Shown here: one piece after another, positions 1 through 5,928 of the stretch
Numbering within the stretch: the stretch's first letter is position 1
Layout: each line of letters starts with the position of its first letter
NCBI GenBank assembly: GCA_937864895.1
Contig: CALMDF010000451.1
Span: 1 to 8,232, forward strand
DNA length: 8,232 nt
Direction of reading: 5' to 3'
From: an uncultured Holophagales bacterium
Lineage (GTDB): Bacteria; Acidobacteriota; Thermoanaerobaculia; UBA5066
The notes under the pieces: generated by a model
What the model was told of the DNA's origin: nothing
The model's database searches: none
The model's input: the letters and a program-made list of their open reading frames with translations, nothing else
Made by a program: the position numbers and the translations under genes

Positions 1-406
1 GAAGGGGATCTCGGGCCTCGTCCACTTCCTGGGGAACACCCCGGCGGTCCAGGAGGTGATGCCGGCGGCGGACCTCTACGTCCTGACCACCGACATGGAG
101 TCCTTCGGCCTCTCCGCCCTCGAAGCGCAGGCGTGCGGCGTCCCCGTCCTCGGCTACGTCGCGGGAGGGCTCCCGGAGGTGGTCGAACCGGGGCGGACCG
201 GCTTCCTCCGGGAGGTCGGCGACGTCGACGGGCTCGCCCGGGACGGGGTCGGGCTCCTGAAGGACGACGTGGCGTGGGGCGAGACGTCGCGCGCCGCCCG
301 GGCCCGTGCCGTCGGGCACTTCCGTGCCGACGCCATCGTCGGGCGCTACCTCGCCATCTACGAGCGCGTCCTCGCCGCCGCGGATGCGCTCGTCGCGGGG
401 GGGTGA
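1..406 (+). CDS. bshA: BshA-like GT4 glycosyltransferase (N-acetyl-alpha-D-glucosaminyl L-malate synthase), C-terminal part
   Basis: This is the 3' end of a gene that enters from the left. Reading from base 2 gives 134 residues to a TGA at 404-406. The visible part is the nucleotide-sugar-binding half of a GT-B, GT4-family transferase. It contains the E-x7-E motif ESFGLSALE (residues 33-41 of the fragment), then ACGVPVLG, GGLPEVVEPG and TGFLREVGD. The order and spacing, and the tail with a 'LLKD...ARA...F.A..IVGRYLAIYERVL' pattern, resemble BshA, which joins UDP-GlcNAc to L-malate in the first step of bacillithiol synthesis in the cytoplasm. That assignment is family knowledge plus recall, and the N-terminal acceptor domain is outside the window. 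A different GT4 enzyme acting on lipid or polysaccharide is the main alternative. The last 49 bases overlap the convergent deaminase gene. No terminator is visible after the stop. Confidence 0.75.
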   Translation, partial: KGISGLVHFLGNTPAVQEVMPAADLYVLTTDMESFGLSALEAQACGVPVLGYVAGGLPEVVEPGRTGFLREVGDVDGLARDGVGLLKDDVAWGETSRAARARAVGHFRADAIVGRYLAIYERVLAAADALVAGG

Positions 407-1371
407 TGGCGGGAGGGCGCAAAGCCCGCCCGAAAGCCGGCCCGAAGAACGGCGGCCAGCTCGCCGCGCGTGGCGCCGAGACGGGAGAGCTTCCGGTACT
501 CGCCGGAGAGGGTCGTCCCGAAGAGGCCGGGGTCGTCCGTCGCGAGCGTGACGGTCACGCCGGAGCGGAGGAGGTCCAGGACGGGGTGGGTCGCGAGCGG
601 CCAGGTCCCGGTGGCCTCGTTCGAGGTGAGGCAGACGTCGAGCGCGACGCCCGCCCGGGCGAGAGTCCGGACGAGGCCCCGGTCGGCGGCGGCGGCGACG
701 CCGTGGGCGATCCGCCGCGGCTTCAGCCAGCGGAGGGCCTCGGCGACGGAGCCGGGGCCGCCCGCCTCGCCGGCGTGGACCACCGGGGCGAGGCCGAGCT
801 GCGCGAGGCGGCGGTAGACGGAGGCGAAATCCCGCGCGGGAAGCGACAGCTCGTCGCCACCGAGACCGAAGCCGACGGCCCGCGGCCAGGGGTGGCGGGC
901 GTGGAGGTCGAGGACCCGGTGCGCCGCGTCGGGGCCGAAGTGCCGGACGGCGTCCAGGAGGACGCGGATGCGTCCCGCCCCGCCTCGCTCGTGGGCCGCG
1001 AAGGCCGACTCGACGGCGTCGCGGACGGCCCCCCATTCCAGCCCGAGCCGCTCGACGATGGCCGGGGAGACGTAGACCTCGGCGTAGACGATCCGCTCCG
1101 AGCGGAGCCGGGCCGTCAGGTCGCGGGCGAGGAGGCCGAAGTCGGCGGGCTCGCGCAGGAGGCGGCAGACGTCTCGGTAGAGGGAGAGGAACCCGGCGAG
1201 ACCCTCGAAGCGGCGCCGGGCCCGGACCGAGGCGACGTCCGGAAAGAGGGGAGAGCCGGCCCGCCGGGCGAGGCGGACGAGGGTCGCCGGCCGGACGGCC
1301 CCTTCGAGGTGGAGGTGGAGCTCGGCCTTCGGCCGGAGGCGGACGGCACGGAGGAGGTCTTCGGCAGCCAC
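358..1371 (-). CDS. Adenosine deaminase-family metal-dependent hydrolase
   Basis: A 337-residue protein, a normal length for bacterial Add enzymes, which hydrolyse the 6-amino group of adenosine to give inosine in cytoplasmic purine salvage. The zinc and catalytic set is complete: HLHLEG at residues 19-24 (H19, H21), GLGGDE at 169-174, HAGE at 199-202 (H199, E202), IAHG with H223, LTSN at 248-251 and ATDDP at 277-281 (D279, D280). The family fold is therefore secure, but the substrate is not. The ADA family also includes adenine deaminases and aminodeoxyfutalosine deaminases of the futalosine menaquinone route, and the GFGLGGDE segment differs from the E. coli Add form as I recall it, so no gene symbol is given. 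The start is GTG at 1369-1371 with a weak AGGA about nine bases upstream. The stop (TAG, 358-360 on the complementary strand) lies inside the bshA-like gene. The upstream gene on + begins only about 20 bases away, so the promoters of the two genes must overlap coding sequence. Confidence 0.88.
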   Translation of the reverse strand: MAAEDLLRAVRLRPKAELHLHLEGAVRPATLVRLARRAGSPLFPDVASVRARRRFEGLAGFLSLYRDVCRLLREPADFGLLARDLTARLRSERIVYAEVYVSPAIVERLGLEWGAVRDAVESAFAAHERGGAGRIRVLLDAVRHFGPDAAHRVLDLHARHPWPRAVGFGLGGDELSLPARDFASVYRRLAQLGLAPVVHAGEAGGPGSVAEALRWLKPRRIAHGVAAAADRGLVRTLARAGVALDVCLTSNEATGTWPLATHPVLDLLRSGVTVTLATDDPGLFGTTLSGEYRKLSRLGATRGELAAVLRAGFRAGFAPSRHHPPATSASAAARTRS

Positions 1372-1391
1372 GGGGGGGGATCCTACGGGAC

Positions 1392-1821
1392 GTGGCGTCC
1401 TTCCGCCCGGGCCTGCGTCCCCCCGGACCGCCTCTGGCTCCGCGCGGCCGCATTCGGCCTCGACCTGATCTGCCTCGCCGGAGGGCCGCTCCTCGTCGCG
1501 ACCGTCGTCGTCTTCCTCGTCGTCGTCGTCGCCGCCGAGCCCCCCGCGGGCCTCCCCTGGGTCTTCCGGGCCGCCCAGCTCGTCTTCCTCGCCCTTTTCC
1601 TCCTCAGGGACGCGCTCGGAACGAGCCCCGGGAAGACCCTCCTCGGGCTCTCGGTCCAGCGGCTGGACGGAGGGCGGGTGAGGCCGTTCGACTCGGTCCT
1701 CCGGAACCTCCCCCTCCTCGTCCCGGGGCTCAACCTCCTGGAGGCCGCCGCCGTGGTCCGCCGGCCCGACTCCCGGCGACTCGGGGACCGTCTCGCCGGG
1801 ACGACCGTCGGCGAATCGTGA
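1392..1821 (+). CDS. RDD-family small membrane protein; start uncertain, probable frameshift in a C run
   Basis: The body of this gene, from about 1420 to the TGA at 1819-1821, reads as a clear RDD-domain protein. It has an Arg-containing first helix with a following Asp (WLRAAAFGLDLI), a long hydrophobic stretch, a second hydrophobic segment (about 1561-1610), the hallmark GTSPGKTLLGLSVQ, and a third hydrophobic segment (LPLLVPGLNLLEAAAVV) ahead of the basic RRLGDRLAGTTV end. That frame has no ATG, GTG or TTG between the antisense of the deaminase start and the RDD domain. A GTG at 1392, in the frame one base off, gives MASFRPGLRPP and meets the RDD frame at a run of six C (1419-1424). With five C the two join as MASFRPGLRPPDRLWLR, a protein of about 142 residues, usual for the family. 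The coordinates given assume this. RDD proteins are integral membrane proteins, often without a known function and sometimes linked to ion or solute transport. Alternatives are a GTG at 1309 or 1315, which would put the N terminus antisense to the deaminase HLHLEG region, or a non-standard start. Confidence 0.65.
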
Positions 1822-1874
1822 GGGAGGCGAAACTTTCCCCTCCTCGCGTTCGTTTCTGCTGGTGGAGGTTCCCC

Positions 1875-2696
1875 ATGGCCGGCTCCCAGCGCTTTCCCCG
1901 CCTCTTCTCCCCCCTCGCCGCGGTCTCCATCCTCGCGGTGGCCCTCGCCGGGATGGCGCGGGCCTCCGAGCCTCTCGAGGAGAAGTTCGAAAAGACCTAC
2001 GACGGCACCGGAATCGAGCAGCTGCGTCTCCAGAACGTGAACGGCCCGGTCCGGGTCGGGACGTGGGACCGGGAGCACATCCGGGTCTCGGCCGTGAAGA
2101 AGGCGAAGGGACCCCGGGCGGAGGAGGTCCTGGCCGAGACGACGATCCGGGTCACGAAGCAGGGTTCGACCCTCGACATCGAGACGGTGATGCCCAGGCC
2201 GACCCGGACCTGGGGGCTCTTCACCTGGGGGAACCGCGAAGGGGCCTCGGTCTCCTACGAGCTCACCCTTCCCGCCGGCCTCGCCGCGGAGATCGAGACG
2301 GTCAACGGGAAGGTCTCGGCGGAGCGGCGGCGGGGCCCGCTCACGCTCAACACGGTCAACGGGTCCGTCCGGGTGGAGGGCCACGCCGCGGCGCTCAACG
2401 TGAACACGGTGAACGGCTCGGTCGAGGTCGCCTGGGACGGTCCGCTCGATTCCGCCGACCTCGAGACCGTGAACGGCTCGGTGACCGTCTCCTGCGCCCG
2501 CGAATCGTCCTTTCGCTACGACCTGCAGACGGTGAACGGGAAGATCCGGTCCGACTTCCCCGACGTCCAGGTCGAAGGAAAGTGGGGCCCGAAGGAGGCC
2601 CGGGGCACCGTTGCGGAAGGCAAGGGCCGCCTCACCGTCGAGACCGTCAACGGCGAGGTCCGGATCCTGGCGTCCGATCAGCCCGCGGGGCGCTGA
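1875..2696 (+). CDS. Secreted DUF4097-type beta-repeat protein with seven VNG motifs
   Basis: A 273-residue protein starting at ATG 1875, with a strong GGAGG at 1864-1868 six bases upstream. Residues 1-30 form a signal peptide: basic start, hydrophobic core around residues 11-25, and an A-R-A cleavage site at 28-30. The mature part is almost all short beta-strand repeats marked by V-N-G at residues 55-57, 143-145, 161-163, 179-181, 199-201, 220-222 and 258-260, most as (E/N/Q)TVNG(K/S/E)V. This is the pattern of the DUF4097 / putative adhesin family, thought to form a right-handed beta helix or solenoid on the outer side of the membrane. Its biochemical role is not established. A non-repeat segment with GTWDREHIRVSAVKKAKG (residues 62-79) and a Trp-rich turn (TWGLFTWG, 112-119) separate the first motif from the other six. 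It sits 53 bases after the RDD gene and 48 before the DUF4870-like gene, so the three may be co-transcribed and act at the envelope; that is an inference. No lipobox or anchor is visible, so export to the periplasm is likeliest. Confidence 0.85.
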   Translation: MAGSQRFPRLFSPLAAVSILAVALAGMARASEPLEEKFEKTYDGTGIEQLRLQNVNGPVRVGTWDREHIRVSAVKKAKGPRAEEVLAETTIRVTKQGSTLDIETVMPRPTRTWGLFTWGNREGASVSYELTLPAGLAAEIETVNGKVSAERRRGPLTLNTVNGSVRVEGHAAALNVNTVNGSVEVAWDGPLDSADLETVNGSVTVSCARESSFRYDLQTVNGKIRSDFPDVQVEGKWGPKEARGTVAEGKGRLTVETVNGEVRILASDQPAGR

Positions 2697-2710
2697 CGAG
2701 CCGCGACCCC

Positions 2711-2738
2711 GGTACACTCCGGCTCGCACCGAAAGGAG
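2711..2738 (+). promoter_or_regulatory. Possible -10 element and ribosome-binding site of the DUF4870-like gene
   Basis: TACACT at 2713-2718 resembles a sigma-70 -10 box and would start transcription near 2725. AAAGGAG at 2732-2738 lies six bases before the ATG at 2745 and fixes that start. No good -35 is visible. A 7-base inverted repeat (CGAGCCG at 2697-2703, CGGCTCG at 2720-2726) encloses the -10-like box. The ribosome-binding site is solid; the promoter is a weak guess. Confidence 0.4.
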
Positions 2739-2744
2739 ACTGCG

Positions 2745-3125
2745 ATGCCGGAAGAGATCGGGGCGCCCGCGCCGCCGCCGCCCCCCCCACCCCCCCCGCC
2801 CCCCGCGGCCGGGCCGGCGAGCTCGAACCGCTCCGTGATGCTCGTCCTGTCTTACCTCGGGATCCTGGCCCTGATCCCGCTCCTCACGGAGAAGGACGAC
2901 AGGGAGGTGCAGTGGCACGCCAGGCACGGCCTCGTGCTGCTCGTGGCCTACCTCGTCCTGACGGTCGGGGTCTTCATCGCGAGCCTGGGCATCGGGTTCT
3001 TCGGACTGCTCCAGATCCCCCTCTGGATCGGCTACCTCGTCGTGATCATCCTCGGCATCACGAACGCCTTGAACGGGAAGAGGTTCGTGATCCCCGGCGT
3101 CTCGGACTTCGCCGACAAGATCTGA
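2745..3125 (+). CDS. DUF4870-like (Tic20-like) small membrane protein with N-terminal polyproline run
   Basis: A 126-residue protein starting at ATG 2745 behind a well-placed AAAGGAG. Residues 10-20 are eleven consecutive prolines, followed by a short linker. Three hydrophobic segments follow: about 31-47 (VMLVLSYLGILALIPLL), 62-80 and 84-106. Between the first two lies the conserved-looking polar segment EKDDREVQWHARHGLVL, and the protein ends in NALNGKRFVIPGVSDFADKI. This 'membrane segment, acidic/His loop, two membrane segments, N-G-K-x-F-x-x-P' plan is that of DUF4870 / Tic20-like proteins. These are widespread in bacteria and have no agreed function, so none is assigned. The proline run should depend on elongation factor P for efficient translation. 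It is encoded partly by C8-A-C8-G-C6 (2781-2804), so its length may vary between strains or sequencing runs. It is the last gene of the envelope block and is followed by a strong hairpin. Confidence 0.75.
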   Translation: MPEEIGAPAPPPPPPPPPPPAAGPASSNRSVMLVLSYLGILALIPLLTEKDDREVQWHARHGLVLLVAYLVLTVGVFIASLGIGFFGLLQIPLWIGYLVVIILGITNALNGKRFVIPGVSDFADKI

Positions 3126-3158
3126 ACCACGCGACCCTCGGAAGCCCCCCGGAAAGAT

Positions 3159-3186
3159 CGAAGGCCCGCCGTGAGGCGGGCCTTCG
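3159..3186. terminator. Strong hairpin between convergent transcription units
   Basis: A perfect 12-base inverted repeat, CGAAGGCCCGCC at 3159-3170 and its complement at 3175-3186, with a GTGA loop. It lies 33 bases after the DUF4870-like stop on + and 13 bases beyond the 3' end of the tRNA on -. On the minus strand the stem is followed by ATCTTTCC. On + only a weak T content follows. It probably ends transcription from both sides. Stretch 3126-3158 holds nothing else I can recognise. Confidence 0.7.
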
Positions 3187-3199
3187 CATTCCTGAAAAG

Positions 3200-3284
<85 letters not shown>

Positions 3285-3300
3285 ACATCCGGGGAGGGAG

Positions 3301-3328
3301 ATGATACCGATCCGCGCGGGGGAATCAA
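3301..3328 (-). promoter_or_regulatory. Sigma-70-type promoter for the tRNA-Leu gene
   Basis: On the minus strand, TTGATT (3328-3323) is followed after 16 bases by TATCAT (3306-3301), close to the -35 and -10 consensus. Transcription would start about ten bases before the mature 5' end of the tRNA at 3284. This is the best promoter match in the window and suggests the tRNA can be expressed independently of secG. An 8-base inverted repeat (CGATCCGC at 3308-3315, GCGGATCG at 3337-3344) encloses the -35; its role is unknown. Confidence 0.6.
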
Positions 3329-3352
3329 GCCCGGAGGCGGATCGAAGCGCGA

Positions 3353-3748
3353 TTACTTCTGGGCCGGAGCGGCCGGAGCCGGGGCGCTCGTGGCGGGGGC
3401 GGCCTCCCCCGGCTCGGGAGCGACGGGGACCGCGTTCGCCGGGGCCGGAGCGGCCGGCACGGCCGGGGCGCTCGTGGCCGGGGCCTGGCTGCCGAGCTGC
3501 TTGATGACCGACGACTTCGGCTGCGCCTGCAGGAGCGAGATCGCCACCGCCAGGACGGAGAAAGCGACGAAGGACCACGTCGTCACCTTCTCGAGGACGG
3601 TCGTGGCTCCGCGCGCGCCGAAGGTCGTCTGCGAGGACGAGGCGCCGAAGGCGCTCGCCACGTCGGCGCCCTTCCCCTGCTGGAGGAGGACCACCAGGAT
3701 GAGGAAGACGCAGACGATGACGTAGATCGGGACGAGGACGTAAATCAT
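3353..3748 (-). CDS. secG: SecG, preprotein translocase subunit, with Ala/Pro-rich C-terminal tail
   Basis: SecG is the small accessory subunit of the SecYEG channel that helps SecA-driven export across the inner membrane. The start chosen is ATG at 3748-3746: GGAG lies at 3760-3757, eight bases upstream, and the protein then begins directly with the first membrane helix. The open frame extends 22 codons further, but without support. The protein has 131 residues. Helix 1 spans about 2-22 (ending LVVLLQQGKGAD, the SecG signature), followed by a cytoplasmic loop ASAFGASSSQTTFGARGA and EKVT, and helix 2 at about 57-75. From about 89 to 131 the chain is nearly all Ala, Pro, Ser and Val, including a duplicated segment beginning APATSAPA (89-104 and 117-131). 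Plain SecG proteins are about 75-110 residues, so this tail is an addition. Position after tpiA and before tRNA-Leu is the common secG neighbourhood. Confidence 0.93.
   Translation of the reverse strand: MIYVLVPIYVIVCVFLILVVLLQQGKGADVASAFGASSSQTTFGARGATTVLEKVTTWSFVAFSVLAVAISLLQAQPKSSVIKQLGSQAPATSAPAVPAAPAPANAVPVAPEPGEAAPATSAPAPAAPAQK
3356..3484. repeat. Imperfect direct repeat inside the secG 3' end
   Basis: Two copies of about 45 bases, roughly 3356-3400 and 3437-3484, share GCCGGAGCGGCCGG and CCGGGGCGCTCGTGGC in the same order. They encode the two Ala/Pro segments of the SecG tail that begin APATSAPA. The spacer (about 3401-3436) encodes NAVPVAPEPGEA. This looks like an internal duplication that lengthened the tail. 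Confidence 0.65.
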
Positions 3749-3782
3749 GCTCGAGTCTCCGGCCCGCCGCCCGAAGGCGAAA

Positions 3783-3821
3783 CGGGCCGGTGAGGATACC
3801 GCACCGGCCCGCAAAGGCCAA
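3783..3821 (-). promoter_or_regulatory. Hairpin and possible secG promoter between tpiA and secG
   Basis: CGGGCCGGTG (3783-3792) and CACCGGCCCG (3802-3811) form a perfect 10-base stem with a 9-base loop. On the minus strand the stem is followed by TTT, so it could be a partial terminator after tpiA. A promoter-like pair occupies the same place on the minus strand: TTGGCC (3821-3816), 17 bases, then TATCCT (3798-3793) in the loop, giving a secG leader of about 36 bases. Either reading is possible; neither is strong. The rest of the 93-base gap holds only the secG ribosome-binding site. Confidence 0.4.
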
Positions 3822-3841
3822 AACGGGGTCGTCCCCGGGGG

Positions 3842-4609
3842 TCAGGACCCGGCGGCGACGGCGAGGGCGGCGAAGTCGGCCGGAACGAGGGACGCCCCCC
3901 CCACGAGCCCGCCGTCGATCTCTTCCCGCGAGAACAGCTCCTTCGCGTTGGCCGGGGTCACGGAGCCCCCGTAGAGGATCCGGACCCCCCCGGCCGCCGC
4001 CGCGCCGAAGCGCCCGGCGAGCCGGGCCCGGAGGAATGCGTGGGCGTCCGCCGCCATGTCGGGGGTGGCGGCCCGTCCCGTCCCGATCGCCCAGACGGGC
4101 TCGTACGCGAGGACGAAGCCGGGGGGGAGGCTCTCGCCGAAGAGGTCGAGGGCGGCCATCTGCGCGGCGAGGACCGCTTCGGTCCGCCCGCCGTCGCGCT
4201 CCTCGAGGGTCTCCCCGACGCAGTAGACCGGCGCGAGAGAGGCGTCGGCGAGCCGCTTCATCTTCCGGGAGAAGTCCGCCTCGGTCTCCTTCCGGTCGCG
4301 CCGGCGCTCGCTGTGCCCGACGAGGGCCATCGAGACGCCGAGGTCGGCCAGCATGGACACGGAGACCTCCCCCGTGAAGGCGCCCTTCGGCTCCACGTGG
4401 ACGTCCTGCGCGGCGAGCCTCACCCGCGTCGGGGCGAGGTGGCGCCCGACGCGTTCGAGGGCCGGGAAGGCCGGCGCGATCGCGAGGTCGACCGACTCCG
4501 GAAGCTCGCCCAGCCGCGCGAGGAAGTCGCCGCAGAAGGCGGCCGCCTCGGAAGGGGTCTTGTTCATCTTCCAGTTTGCGACGACGAGGGGCCTGCGTCC
4601 GGCGTGCAT
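3842..4609 (-). CDS. tpiA: Triosephosphate isomerase
   Basis: Interconverts glyceraldehyde 3-phosphate and dihydroxyacetone phosphate in glycolysis and gluconeogenesis, in the cytoplasm as a TIM-barrel dimer. The protein has 255 residues, the usual length. Catalytic residues are present: N12 and K14 in ANWKMNK, H99 in VGHSERR, and E170 in AYEPVWAIGTGRA. The phosphate-binding ends YGGSV (213-217) and DGGLVGGASL (232-241) are intact. One oddity follows GHSERR: most family members continue with x-Y/F-F-G/N-E-T, whereas here it is RDRKETEADF, so the aromatic pair is lost. The start is ATG 4609-4607, with GGAGG at 4620-4616 six bases upstream. It lies 42 bases after pgk, in the same direction, and is probably co-transcribed with it. 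A hairpin and a gap of 93 bases separate it from secG. Confidence 0.97.
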   Translation of the reverse strand: MHAGRRPLVVANWKMNKTPSEAAAFCGDFLARLGELPESVDLAIAPAFPALERVGRHLAPTRVRLAAQDVHVEPKGAFTGEVSVSMLADLGVSMALVGHSERRRDRKETEADFSRKMKRLADASLAPVYCVGETLEERDGGRTEAVLAAQMAALDLFGESLPPGFVLAYEPVWAIGTGRAATPDMAADAHAFLRARLAGRFGAAAAGGVRILYGGSVTPANAKELFSREEIDGGLVGGASLVPADFAALAVAAGS

Positions 4610-4651
4610 CGGGGACCTCCGTTCGGGGCGTGCGGGGCGGGCGAGGGCCGG

Positions 4652-5842
4652 CTAGAGGAGCGCCTCGACGCCCGGCAGCTTCTTGCCGCTGACGAGGTCG
4701 AGGGAGGCGCCTCCGCCGGTGGAGACGTGGGAGATCTTCGGGCCGAGACCCGCCTCGTTGATCGCCTCGACGCTCTCGCCGCCGCCGACGACGGTGAAGG
4801 CGCCGGAGTCGGCCATGAGCTGGGCGACGCCCCGGGTCCCCGCGTCGAAGGGCTTCGTCTCGAAGACGCCCATCGGACCGTTCCAGAAGATCGTCCTGGC
4901 GTCCTTCGTCATCCTCGCGAACATCTCGAGCGTCTTCGGCCCGATGTCGAAGGCGGCCTGGTCGGCCGGAATGGAGTTCATCGCGACGACCTTCGACTTT
5001 GCCGCCTCCGCGAGGGACGGGGCGACGAGGAAGTCGGAGGGGAGGACGAGGTTCACGCCCCGCTCGCGGCAGCGGTCCATCACCTTGCGGGCGATCGGGA
5101 CACCCTCGGGCTCGAGGAGCGACCCGCCGACGCCGAGGCCGAGGGCGACGACGAAGTGGTTCGCCATCCCCCCGCCGACGAGGAGCGTGTCGGCGCGCTC
5201 GACGAGGGCCTCGAGCGCGGCGATCTTCCCGAGGATCTTGGCGCCGCCGAGGATGCCGACGAAGGGGCGGTCGATGTCGTCGACGACCTTCCCGAGGGCG
5301 TTCAGCTCCTTTTCCATGAGGAGGCCGACGCCGCGCGCGCCGGGGGCGAAGTGGACGGCCATCCCGGCCGTCGAGGCGTGGGCGCGGTGCGCCGTGCCGA
5401 AGGCGTCGTTGACGTAGACCTCGGCGAGGCCGGCGAGGTCCTTCGCGAAGGCGGCGTCGTTCCCCTCCTCGCCCGCGTGGAAGCGGGTGTTCTCGAGGAC
5501 GAGGACGTCGCCGTTGGCGAGCGCCGCCACGGCCGCCTCGGCGGTCGCCCCGACACAGTCGGAGGCGAAGGCGACGGGAGCGCCGAGGAGCTCTCCGAGC
5601 TTCTTCGCCACGGGGGCGAGCGAGTACTTCGGGTCGGGCGTTCCCTTCGCCTTGCCGAGGTGCGAGGCGAGGACGAGCCGCGCCACCTTCTCTCTCGCGA
5701 GGCGGATCGTCGGAAGGGCCTCCGTGACCCGCGTGTCGTCCTTCACGACGCCGTCCTTGATCGGGACGTTGAAGTCGACGCGCAGGAAGACGCGGCGGCC
5801 GGAGAGCTCGAGATTCCGGATGCTGCGGGGAAGCGTGGCCAT
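4652..5842 (-). CDS. pgk: Phosphoglycerate kinase
   Basis: Transfers the acyl phosphate of 1,3-bisphosphoglycerate to ADP, an ATP-forming step of glycolysis. At 396 residues it is full length. The N-terminal substrate domain shows RVDFNVP (21-27; D23, N25), R38, SHLGKAKG (60-67), ENTRF with R120, and AHRAHAS with R153. The C-terminal nucleotide domain shows GGAKILGKI (199-207), GPMGVFE (322-328), GGGES (353-357) and [10 protein letters not shown] (374-383). Two signature positions differ from the common form: GGAKILGKI where GGAKVSDKI is usual, and GGGES where GGGDS is usual. Catalytic Arg and Lys residues are retained, so an active enzyme is expected. The start is ATG 5842-5840, with GAGGAG at 5855-5850 seven bases upstream. 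It is the first gene of the pgk-tpiA unit, and its leader runs back to an AT-rich -10-like element shared with mtnA. Confidence 0.97.
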   Translation of the reverse strand: MATLPRSIRNLELSGRRVFLRVDFNVPIKDGVVKDDTRVTEALPTIRLAREKVARLVLASHLGKAKGTPDPKYSLAPVAKKLGELLGAPVAFASDCVGATAEAAVAALANGDVLVLENTRFHAGEEGNDAAFAKDLAGLAEVYVNDAFGTAHRAHASTAGMAVHFAPGARGVGLLMEKELNALGKVVDDIDRPFVGILGGAKILGKIAALEALVERADTLLVGGGMANHFVVALGLGVGGSLLEPEGVPIARKVMDRCRERGVNLVLPSDFLVAPSLAEAAKSKVVAMNSIPADQAAFDIGPKTLEMFARMTKDARTIFWNGPMGVFETKPFDAGTRGVAQLMADSGAFTVVGGGESVEAINEAGLGPKISHVSTGGGASLDLVSGKKLPGVEALL

Positions 5843-5912
5843 CAGCAGACTCCTCGGGTCCGTCGTGTTGGAAACGTACCCGGACGGACCGGCGCCTCGT
5901 GGCGGGAGTTCG

Positions 5913-5922
5913 ATTCTATAGT
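5913..5922. promoter_or_regulatory. Divergent -10-like element between pgk and mtnA
   Basis: ATTCTATAGT is the only AT-rich patch between the two divergent genes. On + it gives TATAGT (5917-5922), placing a transcription start seven bases on, at 5929, exactly the in-frame GTG of mtnA. On - it gives TAGAAT (5918-5913), placing the pgk start of transcription near 5906 and a leader of about 63 bases. No convincing -35 is visible in either direction. Confidence 0.45.
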
Positions 5923-5928
5923 CGGCGC

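Noticed and set aside
133..1383. Long + strand open frame running through 133-1821 (562 codons)
   Set aside because: It lies antisense to the deaminase over most of its length and its product is an Arg/Gly/Glu-rich, low-complexity shadow; only the last ~130 codons (RDD) are real.
1383..2927. 514-codon minus strand open frame opposite the RDD, DUF4097 and DUF4870 genes
   Set aside because: Arg/Gly/Pro-rich composition with no recognisable domain; typical antisense shadow of high-GC genes whose sense products are recognisable.
3375..3480. GC-rich repeated stretch considered as a mobile element or CRISPR-like array
   Set aside because: The repeats are only two, imperfect, lie in the secG frame and encode a low-complexity protein tail; there are no regular spacers or transposase.
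3749..3814. 22-codon N-terminal extension of SecG
   Set aside because: A GGAG site and the start of the first membrane helix favour the ATG at 3748; the extension is Arg/Ala-rich and untypical of SecG.
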